The notes: a model not told the origin generated them from the letters alone. DNA of 64,000 nucleotides from Nannocystis sp. (GCF_016714285.1 NZ_JADJNN010000038.1:186001-250000), one strand, 5' to 3'; positions 17,150-29,428 are shown, counted from the first letter of the stretch. Numbers and translations are program-made.

Positions 17150-17956
17150 TCACTCGACGCGCTGGATGATGTGGAAGCCGAAGTCGGTCTCGACCACCGC
17201 GCTCGTCTCTCCCGCCTTGAGCGCGAACGCAGCCGTCTCGAACGCCGGCGCGAACATCCCGCGACCGACGCTCCCGAGGTCCCCGCCGCGCTCGCTCGAC
17301 CCGTCCTCGCTGTACTTCTTCGCCAGCGCCGCGAAGTCGGCCCCGGCCGCGATCGCCTCCGTGTGCACCTTGTCGGCCAGCTTGCGCGCCGCCCTGGCGT
17401 CGCGCTTGATCGCCGCCTCCGCGTTCTTCGCCCCCTTGTAGCGGACCAGGATGTGCCGCGTGTGCACCTTCTCGACCGCGCAGCGCTGCGCCACCACGTA
17501 GCCGTGCGGCAGCTTCACCGCCGCCGACACCTCGCCGACCTGCAGCCCGAACACTGCGTCCTTGATCGCCGCGTACTTCTCGGGCCACTTCTCGCGCTCG
17601 TAGGTCCCCATCGCCCCGGCCTTGGCCCGCGTCTTCGGCTCGTCGCTGGTCGCGGCCAGGCCATCGATCGCCACCCCGCCGATCAGCTTCTCGCGCGCGT
17701 CCTCGGCCGCGCTCTTGGCCGCCGCCTCGTCGCGCGTCACGCCCTCCTCGGCCCCCTCCGCGCCCTGCCACGCGAACACCACGATCTTGGCGCACGCCTC
17801 CTTCGCGTCGGGCGCAGGCTTCGGCGGCGCCACCTTGACGGGCTCGGCCTTGACGGGCTCGGCCTTCGCCGGCTCGGCCTTCGCGGGTTCAGCCTTCGGC
17901 GCCTCGGCGTCGCAGGCGAGCAGCAGCACGGAGAAGAGCAGGGCAGGGCACCGCAT
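17150..17956 (-). CDS. parvulin-type peptidyl-prolyl isomerase lipoprotein
   Basis: A 268-residue protein with lipobox LLLAC (Cys15), then a linker of Lys-Ala-Glu-Pro repeats (AEPAKAEPAKAEPVKAEPVK), then two parvulin-like units. The first is degenerate (EKWPEKYAAIKDAVFGLQVG). The second is complete: VHTRHILVRYKGAKNAEAAI, FAALAKKYSEDGSSERGGDL, FALKAGETSAVVETDFGFHI. It probably acts as a periplasmic chaperone for outer-membrane or surface proteins. It stands between the folate gene and the creatininase-family operon. Confidence 0.85.
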   Translation of the reverse strand: MRCPALLFSVLLLACDAEAPKAEPAKAEPAKAEPVKAEPVKVAPPKPAPDAKEACAKIVVFAWQGAEGAEEGVTRDEAAAKSAAEDAREKLIGGVAIDGLAATSDEPKTRAKAGAMGTYEREKWPEKYAAIKDAVFGLQVGEVSAAVKLPHGYVVAQRCAVEKVHTRHILVRYKGAKNAEAAIKRDARAARKLADKVHTEAIAAGADFAALAKKYSEDGSSERGGDLGSVGRGMFAPAFETAAFALKAGETSAVVETDFGFHIIQRVE

Positions 17957-18066
17957 GCCCGCAAGAGTACCCCAGCTCGCCCTCCGCCTGGGTCATCACG
18001 TGTACGCCGTCGCCGGCACGCTCACCGCACCAGCTCGCCGCGACCCGCACGCGGACACTCACCGCA

Positions 18067-18825
18067 TCACGGCTCGAACGCCGCCAGCACCGCCTCGACC
18101 ACCAGCTCCGTGAGCACCCCGAGCGACGCGAGCCCCTCCGCCGCGCTCGCCCCCGCCGGCGTCCCGCAGTACGCCTGGTCCATCCCGCACTCGATGAAGT
18201 CGCGGGCGCCCTCGCGGATGCGCTGCGCCAGCGCCACCGGGTGGGCCGGCAGTTCTCGCGCCAGCGCCCAGCGCACCAGCTCGGGCCGCAGCGCCAGCAC
18301 CAGGCTGGTCTCGTACTGCCCCGCGTGGCACGAGCCGCTCTGATACTCGGGCGTCAGCCGGGCCGCCAGCGCCCGTCGCGTCGTGTCCGGGAAGAGCAAC
18401 GCCTCACCGGCGTGCGCCTCCGCGTAGCGGCGGGCCACCTCGCGCATGCTCGCAATGTGCCCCGGCTCGAGGTGCGCCGTGAAGATCGCCACCCGGTCGA
18501 AGCCCATCGCCCGCGCCGCCCCGCAGGTCTGCAGCACCAGCTCGATCGCCGTGCTGGCCGCGATCGACACCGAGCCCGAGAACGCCCCCGCCCAGTCCGT
18601 GACCGCGTAGTCGATCGTCGGAAAGTGCATGGCCACGAATCCCCGCCGCTCGAGCTCCGCCGCCGCCCGCTCCGCCACGGCTTCACCGATCAAGCTATCG
18701 GTGCACAGCGGCAGGTGCGGCCCGTGTGCCTCCGTGCTGCCGACCGGGATGATAGCGACCTTGCCGCCCGCCCCGGCCAGCCGCGCCGCGACCTCCGGAT
18801 AACTCAGCTCCGCCAGCGCCGTCAC
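18067..18825 (-). CDS. creatininase-family amidohydrolase
   Basis: A 252-residue protein with the creatininase signature: metal ligands in PVGSTEAHGPHLPLCTDSLI (Glu, His, Asp) and the later HAGQYETS (His, Glu). The family includes creatinine amidohydrolase, mycofactocin-linked peptidases and deformylases, so the substrate cannot be named. Its GTG start overlaps the stop of the upstream CoA ligase by four bases, which means the two are translationally coupled. That suggests an amide or lactam connected to an aryl-acid pathway. Confidence 0.8.
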   Translation of the reverse strand: MTALAELSYPEVAARLAGAGGKVAIIPVGSTEAHGPHLPLCTDSLIGEAVAERAAAELERRGFVAMHFPTIDYAVTDWAGAFSGSVSIAASTAIELVLQTCGAARAMGFDRVAIFTAHLEPGHIASMREVARRYAEAHAGEALLFPDTTRRALAARLTPEYQSGSCHAGQYETSLVLALRPELVRWALARELPAHPVALAQRIREGARDFIECGMDQAYCGTPAGASAAEGLASLGVLTELVVEAVLAAFEP

Positions 18826-20405
18826 GTGAGCCCCTCGGCCAGCTTGCGCAGCTCCCCGCGCTTGATCTTCCCCGTCTCGGTCCGCGGCAGCTTGTCGATG
18901 AACACCACCCGCCGCGGCGCCTTGAAGCCGGCGATGTTGGCCCGCGCGTGCGCCAGCACCTCGGCCGCCAGCGCCTCGCTCGCCGCGTGCCCGCTAGCGA
19001 GCTCCACGTACGCCACCGCCTTCTCGAGCCCGGTCGCGTCGCGATACCCGACGACCCCCGCCTCGTGCACCGCCGGGTGCCCGAGCAGGCAGTTCTCGAC
19101 CTCGAGCGGCGACACGTACACGCCCGAGCACTTGAGCATGTCGTCGCCGCGACCGCAGAACCAGAAGTAGCCGTCGGCGTCGACGTGAAATTTGTCGGCC
19201 CCGCGCACCGCGTCGCCGCGGAAGGTCGCCCGACTCTGGTCGCGCATGCGCCAGTAGCCCTGGCCCGCGCTCGGCCCCGAGATCTCGAGCGTCCCGATCT
19301 CCCCGGCCGGCACCTCGCGCCCCGCGTCGTCGACCAGCCGGTACGAATAGCCCTCGACGAGCTTGCCCAGCGAGCCCTCCTTCACGTCGCCCGGGCGCCC
19401 GGTGATGTACACGTGGAACATCTCCGCCGAGCCGATGCCGTCGTAGATCTCGACCCCGGTCGCCTGCTTCCACGCGCGGTAGATGCGGGCCGGCAGCGCC
19501 TCGCCCGCGCTGACCAACGAGTGCAGCGAGCGCAGGTCGTGCCGCGCCGCCAGCTCCGCGTGCTCGACCATCTTGGCGATCGTCGTCGGCACCGTGATCA
19601 TCTGCGTCACCTTGTAGCGCTCGATCAGCGCGTAGTACTGCTCCGCCGGCGTGCGCTCCGCCAGCAGCACGCAGCTGCCGCCGACGCTCAGCGGGAACAG
19701 CAGGTTCGAGCCGAGCGCGTAGCCGAAGAACAGCTTGGGCGCCGCCATCGTGATGTCCTCGCGGCGCAGCCCCAGCGTGCGCTGGGCGTACGCGATCGCG
19801 TTCCACACGAAGTCGTGGTGCATGTGCACGACGCACTTGGGCCGCCCCGTCGACCCGCTCGAGCTGAGCCAGGTCGAGAAGTCGTCGCGGTAGGTCGCCT
19901 CGGTCCGCGCCTCGCCGGGCTGCCGCGCCAGCTCCACGTTCCAGTCGACCGTCCCCGCGGGCGCTGGCGCCCCGCTGCGGTCGACCACGATCACGATCGG
20001 CGGGTACGGAGCGTCACGCCACACGCCCGCCAGCTGCGGGTACACCTCGGCGTCGACGATCACCACCCGCGGCCGCGCGTACTCGAGGTAGTACGCGTAG
20101 TCCCCGGGCAACAGCCAGGTGTTGGTCGGCACCGCCACACAGCCCGCGCGCAGCACCCCGAAGTACGCCGCCGCGAACTCCGGCGTGTCGAGCAGCAGCA
20201 GCAGCACACGGTCCTCGATGCGCAGCCCGAGCGCGCGCAGCAGGTTGGTCACCCGGCACGAATCTGCCACCAGCTCGCGGTACGACACCTCGCGCTCGCC
20301 GTAATAGATCGCGGTCTTGTCGCCGAGACCCTCGCCGAGGCGCGCGTCCAGGAACCACTCGACCATGTTGAGGCGCTCGGGGAGCTCGATCGGTGCAGCC
20401 AGCAT
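18822..20405 (-). CDS. benzoate-CoA ligase family AMP-forming enzyme
   Basis: A 527-residue ANL-superfamily enzyme. Motifs in order: phosphate loop SSGSTGRPKCVVH, FFGYALGSNLLFPL, GEALPARIYRAWKQATG, acyl-AMP site YDGIGSAEMFHVYI, hinge-type GYFWFCGRGDDMLKCSGVYV, and the C-terminal catalytic Lys in LPRTETGKIKRGEL. The GIGSAEM and GRGDDMLK motifs are those of benzoate-CoA ligases, which make aryl-CoA, CoA and AMP from aromatic acids. The start at MLAAPIELPERLNM (20405) is the usual N-terminus; the open frame extends farther upstream without conservation. Coupled to the creatininase-family gene. Confidence 0.82.
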   Translation of the reverse strand: MLAAPIELPERLNMVEWFLDARLGEGLGDKTAIYYGEREVSYRELVADSCRVTNLLRALGLRIEDRVLLLLLDTPEFAAAYFGVLRAGCVAVPTNTWLLPGDYAYYLEYARPRVVIVDAEVYPQLAGVWRDAPYPPIVIVVDRSGAPAPAGTVDWNVELARQPGEARTEATYRDDFSTWLSSSGSTGRPKCVVHMHHDFVWNAIAYAQRTLGLRREDITMAAPKLFFGYALGSNLLFPLSVGGSCVLLAERTPAEQYYALIERYKVTQMITVPTTIAKMVEHAELAARHDLRSLHSLVSAGEALPARIYRAWKQATGVEIYDGIGSAEMFHVYITGRPGDVKEGSLGKLVEGYSYRLVDDAGREVPAGEIGTLEISGPSAGQGYWRMRDQSRATFRGDAVRGADKFHVDADGYFWFCGRGDDMLKCSGVYVSPLEVENCLLGHPAVHEAGVVGYRDATGLEKAVAYVELASGHAASEALAAEVLAHARANIAGFKAPRRVVFIDKLPRTETGKIKRGELRKLAEGLT

Positions 20406-20613
20406 CGCCGCGACGGTCCCACACCTCCCGCCCATCGCCGCCGCCCGCAGCGGGTGCGGGCGCTCACACCTCGCCGCCCCGCGCCCCGGCAACCCTGGCA
20501 GCGACGCAGCGGAGCCCAGATGCTCACAGCGCCGGTACTCCTGCCAGCGACGAGGCGTCAGGCGCTGTTCCCGGGCTTCGCCGACCCGGACCCGCTGCGC
20601 GTACAGTCGGCCG

Positions 20614-21114
20614 GTGCAGCTCGTGTACCCGCAGCTCCGCGTCGAGCTCCCGCGCGACAGCCTCGTCGTCTGGGTCCGCTGGGTCTCGAGCGAGCAGCCG
20701 CCCTCGCCTGACCAGCCGCCAGCCCAGGGCCTGCGCGTCGAGCTGCTGCTCAACCGCAACAGCGTGCTCGGCCCGACGATCGTCTACCGCCGCGACCTCG
20801 CCGCGCCCGTGTTCCTGCGCGCCAACCGAATGCGCGTCGCCGAGGTGCTGCGCGCCGCGGCCCGCGGTGCCGGTCGCCTCGACGTCCAGCTCGTCATCCA
20901 CGGCTCGATCGCCCACGCCCCCTGGGCCGCCCTCTACCTCGTGCGCGACGACCACGGCGACGCGATCGGCGGCGCCGAGCTGCCCGGCACGCCGCTCCTC
21001 CAGCTGCAACCCTCGACCCCGCCCGACCACTGGCACGTCGCCGCCCAGGCCAACCTGCGCGTGCAACTCGAGCTGGTCGACGCGCGCCGCCACCTGACCG
21101 TACTGCCCTCCTGA
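20614..21114 (+). CDS. hypothetical protein
   Basis: A 166-residue open frame with a probable GTG start (VQLVYPQLRVELPRDSLVVW). It has strong strand-like patterning (LRVELLLNRNSVLGPTIVYR; RLDVQLVIHGSIAHAPWAAL) and a terminal LRVQLELVDARRHLTVLP. It has no signal peptide or membrane segment and I do not recognise a family. Codon use fits a real gene. It diverges from the CoA ligase and ends before a bidirectional terminator. Confidence 0.5.
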   Translation: MQLVYPQLRVELPRDSLVVWVRWVSSEQPPSPDQPPAQGLRVELLLNRNSVLGPTIVYRRDLAAPVFLRANRMRVAEVLRAAARGAGRLDVQLVIHGSIAHAPWAALYLVRDDHGDAIGGAELPGTPLLQLQPSTPPDHWHVAAQANLRVQLELVDARRHLTVLPS

Positions 21115-21190
21115 ACCGCGCCGCCGACCCCTCGCGGCCAGGCGAGGGTCGACGCGCTGCGACCGGACCGCTCCTGACATGACGACGAAA

Positions 21191-21223
21191 AAGCCGCTGA
21201 CCCCAGGCGAGGGTCAGCGGCTT
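21191..21223. terminator. bidirectional intrinsic terminator
   Basis: A 13-bp stem (AAGCCGCTGACCC with its complement) and a 7-base loop lie between two convergent genes. On the minus strand the stem is followed by a short U run (TTTTTCG), and on the plus strand by GCTTGTTT, so it can serve both. Confidence 0.85.
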
Positions 21224-21249
21224 GCTTGTTTCACGAGGGCCCACGCAGC

Positions 21250-22068
21250 TCAGGACTTGCCGCTCGTCAGCATCGCCTTGAGCTCGGGGATGTCGCCGAG
21301 CAGCGGCATGAGGATGACCTCGATGCGGCGGTTCTGGGCCTTGCCATCCTCGTTCGCGTTGTCGGCGACCGGGTCGTTCTCGCCGTAACCGGCGGCGCCG
21401 ATGTTGCTCGAGGTCATGCCCTGGGTGATGAGAAACTGCACCACCTCGACGGCGCGCGCGGTCGAGAGGTCCCAGTTGTTCTTGAACTTGGCGGTCTTGA
21501 TCGGGACGTTGTCGGTGTGGCCGGCGACCAGGAACTCGCGGTCGTTGAGCGACTTGAGCGCGGCGGCGAGGCTGCCGAGCGCGGTCTGGCCCTCGGGCTT
21601 GAGCTCCGTCTTGCCCGAGTCGAACAGGATGCTGCTGGCCAGCTTGACGACCAGGCGACCCTTGCGAAACTCGACCTGGATCGTGCCCGCGTCGACCAGC
21701 GCCTTGAGCTTGCCGAACAGGTCCTTGTAGACCTGCAGCTCGGCCATGCGCTTGGCCTTCTCGGCTCGCAGCGCCTTCAGCTCGTCCTGGGTCGCCCCGG
21801 CCTTGCGCGCGAGGTCGGCGTTCTGCTCCTCGAGCACCTTGATCTCGTTTGACAGCCGCTGGATCTGCCCCTCGAGCTCCGTGATCTTCTCCTCCAGCGT
21901 CTGCTTCTCCTCGGTCAGCTTCTTGTTCTTGCCCTGCTCCGCGCCCAATTCAGCCTGCGTGGCCTCGAGCTTCTTGTTGGCCTCCGCGAGGGCCGCCTCG
22001 AGTTCCTTGCGTTTGCAACCGCTGAGGGCGAGCGTGGAGAGGAGGAGAGCGACGACGATGCTGCGCAT
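21250..22068 (-). CDS. OmpA-family peptidoglycan-binding lipoprotein with coiled coil
   Basis: A 272-residue protein with lipobox LALSGC (Cys18), a long coiled coil (about residues 20-110; EANKKLEATQAELGAEQGKN and heptad continuation), then a C-terminal OmpA domain (VAGHTDNVPIKTAKFKNNWD; AGYGENDPVADNANEDGKAQ; NRRIEV). The Asp and Arg of the TD and NRRIEV motifs bind diaminopimelate in the family. It probably links outer membrane to cell wall as a tethered rod. The start at 22068 gives the signal peptide. It faces ftsK divergently. Confidence 0.88.
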   Translation of the reverse strand: MRSIVVALLLSTLALSGCKRKELEAALAEANKKLEATQAELGAEQGKNKKLTEEKQTLEEKITELEGQIQRLSNEIKVLEEQNADLARKAGATQDELKALRAEKAKRMAELQVYKDLFGKLKALVDAGTIQVEFRKGRLVVKLASSILFDSGKTELKPEGQTALGSLAAALKSLNDREFLVAGHTDNVPIKTAKFKNNWDLSTARAVEVVQFLITQGMTSSNIGAAGYGENDPVADNANEDGKAQNRRIEVILMPLLGDIPELKAMLTSGKS

Positions 22069-22181
22069 GGGCCACAGGCTATCCCATGCCAGCCGATTTT
22101 TTGATCCCGAACTGCCGGCTTTGTAGGATGCGCCCTCCAAGCTCCGGTCATCCTCGCCAAGATCCCGAGATCCAAGGAAAA

Positions 22182-25079
<2,898 letters not shown>

Positions 25080-25180
25080 ACCCGGCGTAAAGCCGCCGCG
25101 TTGCTGCAGGGTTTTCAGGGGTGCTCGCTCGCCCGCGTGAACCGTGCTAATCGAGCTCCCGGGCCCCGCCACGGGCTCTC

Positions 25181-25215
25181 GGCCACGATGGCCCACGATG
25201 GGCCACGATGGCCCA
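25181..25215. repeat. three 10-bp tandem repeats before lolA
   Basis: Three consecutive copies of (G)(G/C)CCACGATG plus a partial fourth lie about 70 bp upstream of the lolA ATG. The 10-bp period puts every copy on the same helix face, as expected for a cooperative binding site, but no known operator is recognised. Confidence 0.6.
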
Positions 25216-25284
25216 GGTCGTGAATCGGTCCGAAAGGCCAGGCGTCTGTCGCCCGCACGTGGGGTCCACCCACAGGAGCTCGCC

Positions 25285-25986
25285 ATGTCCATCCTCTCCC
25301 TCGTCGCCTCCTTCGGTCTCTCGCTCGCGCAAGCCGCTCCCCCGACTGCTGCGCCCGCCGCGATCACCCAGCCCGCCCCCGCCGCCGAGAAGTCCGCCTC
25401 CGCCGTGCTCGCCGGCGTCCAGAGCTTCTACGACGGCACCGTCGACCTGATCGGCAAGTTCCGTCAGACGTATGTGCATCAGGTCTACGGCACCCGCACG
25501 GTCAGCCACGGCGCGCTCAAGCTGCGCAAGCCCGGCATGATGGTGTGGGACTACGACGGCGCGGCCGACCCCGATTTTTATGTCGACGGCCAGAAGCTCT
25601 CGGTCGTCGAGCACGACACCCGTCAGGTGGTCAGCCAGAAGGTCGAGGGCAACACCAGCCTCGCGGGCGCGATGAAGTTCCTGTTCGGCGGCCAGAAGCT
25701 GATCAAGGACTTCAAGGTGCGGCTCGCCCCGGAGAAGCCGGCCAAGAGCTACGGCATGCCCGGCCACACCGTCATCGAGCTCAAGCCCAAGGTCCAGGAC
25801 CCGAACTACAAGACCCTGCTGCTGGTGGTCGATGACCCGACCGGCCGCGTCGACGCCTTCGTGGTCCGCAGCCAGGACAACAGCACCAACCACTTCGTGC
25901 TCACCGAGGTCACCACCAACAAAGGCCTCGACGCCAAGGAGTTCAAGTTCAAGGTCCCCAAGGGCTACGTCGAGACCAAGCAGTGA
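25285..25986 (+). CDS. lolA: outer-membrane lipoprotein carrier protein LolA
   Basis: A 233-residue periplasmic protein with a signal peptide (LSLVASFGLSLAQAAPPTAA region) and the LolA fold pattern: VLAGVQSFYDGTVDLIGKFR, HGALKLRKPGMMVWDYDGAA, FLFGGQKLIKDFKVRLAPEK, VIELKPKVQDPNYKTLLLVV. LolA shuttles lipoproteins from LolCDE to the outer membrane, consistent with the many lipoproteins here. ATG 25285 follows an AGGAG site by six bases. It sits 206 bp after ftsK, an order seen in other bacteria. Confidence 0.9.
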   Translation: MSILSLVASFGLSLAQAAPPTAAPAAITQPAPAAEKSASAVLAGVQSFYDGTVDLIGKFRQTYVHQVYGTRTVSHGALKLRKPGMMVWDYDGAADPDFYVDGQKLSVVEHDTRQVVSQKVEGNTSLAGAMKFLFGGQKLIKDFKVRLAPEKPAKSYGMPGHTVIELKPKVQDPNYKTLLLVVDDPTGRVDAFVVRSQDNSTNHFVLTEVTTNKGLDAKEFKFKVPKGYVETKQ

Positions 25987-26034
25987 CGCTGGCCCTGGCC
26001 CGCGCACGCCCGTGGAGCCAGTGAGCTGCCAACA

Positions 26035-26068
26035 CGAGCCCGGCCTGCCAATGCGGCGGTCGGGCTCG
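26035..26068 (+). terminator. hairpin after lolA
   Basis: CGAGCCCG pairs with CGGGCTCG around an 18-base internal region that can itself pair weakly (GCC/GGC). It is followed by TCGCTTCTTG. It lies 50 bp after the lolA stop and is a plausible but weak terminator. Confidence 0.5.
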
Positions 26069-26210
26069 CTCGCTTCTTGACCGTCTGCTGGTCTGCTGGC
26101 CGTCTGTTGGCAGCGAAGCGTGTGGGTGCATGTGAGGGTCCACGCGTCGCCGGGTTTGGGCGCGACGCGGCGGCCTGGTACCGTGCGCGCTGATTCTTGG
26201 GAGACCTCTG

Positions 26211-27081
26211 ATGCTTCGACCGTGGACCTTGAGCCTGATCAACGTACTTGCCGCGACCACCCTGGTGGCCTGTGGTGACAGTGGTAATACGACCGACGCG
26301 AGCGCTGGTTCGACCGGGGCCGCCACGAGCGGCGCGACCGACAACCCGACGACGACCGTGGGCACCTCCAACGCGACCGACGAGGCGACGACGACGCCGA
26401 CGACGACGCTACCGACGACCACCGAGGGCACGACCATGGTCGGCGGCGAGACGGCGGCGGACGGCGAGGCCTGCTCGGCCAACGATGACTGTGCCTCGGT
26501 CGGCTGCCTCAAGTGGCGTGACCTCGAGATGGGTGAGTGCGCTGACGACCACCTCGGAGGCGAACGGCCAGGTCGATGTCACCTCGACCGAGCCGCTCGC
26601 CGAGGGCGTCGGCGTCGTCGGTGTCATCACGGGCGGCGACTACTACACCACCGCCACCGGCATCGCCGCGCCGACCGCCGGCGTGTACGGGCCGATGAAC
26701 GGCAACCGCGACATCTGGGCGATGCCGGCGGCCAAGCTCACCGAGTGGAGCGGCTACCTGATGGCCGACCCGGAGATCATGCCCTCGTTGCCCCTGGGTG
26801 ACGCTGGCGGGGTGGTCGGCTTCGTGCGCGACGGCAACGGCATGGGCAAGGCCGGCGCCAAGATCGTCTCGGAGACCAATGGCGCCGCGACGACGGCCAA
26901 GATCCGCTACCTCTCCGACGACGGCGTGAGCTTCAACGCCGACGCCACCGGCACCAGCGGCCTGTTCGTGCTGGTGTCCCCGGGCCTGGGCGAGCACTTC
27001 ACGGTCGAGGGCGGCACGGTCATCGGCACCGCGGGCAGCGCCAAGAAGGCCGTGTTCGTGCTGATCCTGACCGAGCCCTGA
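26211..27081 (+). CDS. putative lipoprotein, frameshifted
   Basis: The N-terminus has a signal with lipobox TLVACG, then a Thr/Ser/Ala/Gly linker and a small Cys motif (CSANDDCASVGCLKWRDL) typical of myxobacterial lipoproteins. The reading frame changes by one base near 26542: it is open in one frame up to GEC and continues in another as TTTSEANGQVDVTSTEPLAE. The second half has small beta-rich stretches (AAPTAGVYGPMNGNRDIWAM) to the stop at 27081. Total length minus one base is divisible by three, giving 289 residues if corrected. Function unknown. Error versus real mutation is undecided. Confidence 0.6.
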
Positions 27082-27103
27082 GCGTCGGGCGAGCTCATGA
27101 GAC

Positions 27104-27133
27104 CGCGCGGCCGGGCGATCGCCTGGCCGCGCG
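27104..27133. terminator. GC-rich hairpin between convergent genes
   Basis: CGCGCGGCC-G-GGCGA pairs with TCGCC-T-GGCCGCGCG with one G-T mismatch. It separates the lipoprotein gene (+) from the PhoD-like gene (-). There is no U tract, so termination strength is uncertain. Confidence 0.6.
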
Positions 27134-27145
27134 CGCCGTATCGGG

Positions 27146-29353
27146 TCAGACGTAGCTGAAGGTGTCGTAGTCCCAGCGCTTCCAGGCGCCCGCGATCTCC
27201 TTGTAGAGCTCGCGGCTGCCGGCCTCGACCTTGAAGCGCACGCTGGTGAACTTTGCGGCGAGCTCCTCGGCGGGCTCGCTCTCGAGGTCGACGAAGATGT
27301 CGGGCTCGGCGATCGCCAGGTAGGTGGCGACGATCGCCTGACCGTCGAGCTCGACGATCATGAAGCCGTTGTGCGACGAGTCGGCGTGGGCCAGGTGGCG
27401 GTTGGTGCCGGTCTTCGTGAACAGGGTGTCGATCGAATCGGCGAGGTCGGAGGCGCCGGCGGTCATGCTGAGGATCGGGTCGGCGGCGACCTGGAGGACC
27501 AGCTGGGTGCGGAAGGTGCCCGAGCTCATGCCGCTGGTGACCAGCTCGGTGATGTGCTGCTTGGGGTCGTCGTTGAGGCCGGGCACGCCGGCGTAGAAGG
27601 CGTGGATGTCCCCGGTGAGGGCGACCACGTTGTCGAGCTTGACGAGCTCGCCGAGCAGCTCGTTCCGGCGGTCGCGCATGCCGTCCCACTGGTCGACGTT
27701 CATATAGAAGACCTGGTTAAACGGCTGGATCGGCAGCGGGGTGAGGTCGATGACCAGGGGGACGAGGCAGAACTCGTTGCCCCACAGCTTCCACGTCTCC
27801 TTGGCGCCCTTCATGGTGTCCAGGAACCACGCCTGCTGCTCGGGGCCCATGGCGTCCTGCGTCTTGCCGCCGGACTTCTTGTAGTTGATCGTGGCCCACA
27901 GGTCGAAGGCCTCCTTGATCACCAGGTAGCGGGCGCCGATCGAGGCGTGGGTGCTGAGCTTGCCGAGGTGGCGGAACGCGAGGCCGCGCTCGAGGCCGGC
28001 CAGGTCGGTGATCGGGTCGACGTCGGCGCTGTCGAGCTTGGCCAGGGTGCTGTTGATGTACGCGACGTCGAGGTTGCCGGTGATCTTGGCCGGGTCGTAG
28101 TCGAGCTGGGTCGCAGCGGCGACGAGGACCGCCTTGTAGCTGCCGCCGGCGTAGCTGTCGATGTCGACGTACTCGCTGGCGGCCGCGGGCAGCTCGCCGA
28201 GCTCGGCCATCAGCTCGGCCTGGGTGAGCACGACGGCGCCGGGGAACGCGTCCTCGGGGATGAGGTGGTCGGTGCGGTGGCTGCGGAGGTCGGTCATGAC
28301 CAGGTGCATGTGCTTGCCGAACACGAAGTCGCGGTAGATCTGGATGTCGCCGGGGAAGGCCGCGGCGGGGTCGTACTCGAAGTCCTCCTCCTGGAAGTCG
28401 ACCGGCATGTACTCGAACCAGGCCTGGTTGGCGGCCTTGCGCCGATCGGGGCTCGTCTCGTCCTGGCGGCCGTCGTAGTAGGTGGCGACGTCGCCGTGGC
28501 AGTCGTCGGTGAACTCATGATCGTCCCAGGTGGCGATCATGGGGACGGTCTCGTGGATCTTGCGCAGCGCCGGGTCGGAGCGGTAGGTCCGGTAGAGCTC
28601 GCGGTAGTTGGAGAGGCTCTTGGCCGCGAAGTACTCCTTGTCCGTGCCCTCGTTGAAGACGATCGCGCCGGCCTTGTCGGTGAAGGTGGCGACGCGGCCC
28701 CCGGTCTTCTGGAAGCTGGGGTCGCCCGTCGTCTCGTAGATGTAGTCGCCGAGGTGGATAAAGAAGTCGAGCTCCTCGGCGGCCATGCGGGCGTAGCCGT
28801 TGTAGTAGCGGCCGTTGAAGTCCTGGCACGAGACCACGGCGAAGCGCAGCTTGGCGTCGGCGTCGGCGGCCGGTGCGGTGCGGGTGCGGCCGACCGGGCT
28901 GACGAAGCGGCCGTCGTCGCGGCTGTGGATGAAGCGGTAGTAGTAGGTGGTGGCGGGCGCGAGGCCGCGGACCTTCACCTTGACGCAGCGGTCGTACATC
29001 GCCTTCGCGGGGGCGACGGTGCTGGTCTCGCCGCCAAGCTCCACGAGCTCGGCGAACTCGGCGTCGGTGGCGAGCTCGAGCTTGACCTCGGCGTCGGCGT
29101 CGTCAGCGAGGTCGGGGTCCTCGAGGCGGGTCCACACGATCACGCTGTCAGGGCGCGGGTCGCCGGACACGACCGACTGGGGGAAGTAGGCCGCGCCGTC
29201 CTCCAGCGGCCGGGTGTCCTCGTCATCGCCAGCGTTGCTGCAACCGCCGGCGAGGTTGCCCGAGGCGAGCGTCGCGGTGACCAGAGTGGCCCGCAGAAAG
29301 CTGCGGCGGCTCAGATTCTTTTTTGGTGAACGCGGCGGACAGTATTGTGACAC
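27146..29353 (-). CDS. PhoD-like alkaline phosphatase, Tat-exported
   Basis: A 735-residue protein with a twin-arginine signal (SRRSFLRATLVTATLASGNL), an N-terminal PhoD fibronectin-like domain (FPQSVVSGDPRPDSVIVWTR), and the metallophosphatase core (VVSCQDFNGRYYNGYARM; FFIHLGDYIYETTGDPSF; ATWDDHEFTDDC; VALTGDIHAFYAGVPG). PhoD enzymes hydrolyse phosphodiesters/monoesters with Ca2+/Fe3+ outside the cytoplasm. The GTG at 29353 has a GAGGA site eight bases upstream and gives the Tat signal near the N-terminus. It is divergent from the beta-helix gene. A phosphate-starvation operator was not seen. Confidence 0.88.
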   Translation of the reverse strand: MSQYCPPRSPKKNLSRRSFLRATLVTATLASGNLAGGCSNAGDDEDTRPLEDGAAYFPQSVVSGDPRPDSVIVWTRLEDPDLADDADAEVKLELATDAEFAELVELGGETSTVAPAKAMYDRCVKVKVRGLAPATTYYYRFIHSRDDGRFVSPVGRTRTAPAADADAKLRFAVVSCQDFNGRYYNGYARMAAEELDFFIHLGDYIYETTGDPSFQKTGGRVATFTDKAGAIVFNEGTDKEYFAAKSLSNYRELYRTYRSDPALRKIHETVPMIATWDDHEFTDDCHGDVATYYDGRQDETSPDRRKAANQAWFEYMPVDFQEEDFEYDPAAAFPGDIQIYRDFVFGKHMHLVMTDLRSHRTDHLIPEDAFPGAVVLTQAELMAELGELPAAASEYVDIDSYAGGSYKAVLVAAATQLDYDPAKITGNLDVAYINSTLAKLDSADVDPITDLAGLERGLAFRHLGKLSTHASIGARYLVIKEAFDLWATINYKKSGGKTQDAMGPEQQAWFLDTMKGAKETWKLWGNEFCLVPLVIDLTPLPIQPFNQVFYMNVDQWDGMRDRRNELLGELVKLDNVVALTGDIHAFYAGVPGLNDDPKQHITELVTSGMSSGTFRTQLVLQVAADPILSMTAGASDLADSIDTLFTKTGTNRHLAHADSSHNGFMIVELDGQAIVATYLAIAEPDIFVDLESEPAEELAAKFTSVRFKVEAGSRELYKEIAGAWKRWDYDTFSYV

Positions 29354-29428
29354 TGGGGAATCCTCGCTGGGGCTCGGGCGAGATTGTATGGCGAAGCCGT
29401 GGCGAAGTGGGTTATGCAAGCGAGTGTG

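Noticed and set aside
27371..29329. Long plus-strand open frame opposite the PhoD-like gene
   Set aside because: Val/Gly/Ala/Glu shadow composition and no motif; the PhoD reading has complete catalytic motifs and a Tat signal.
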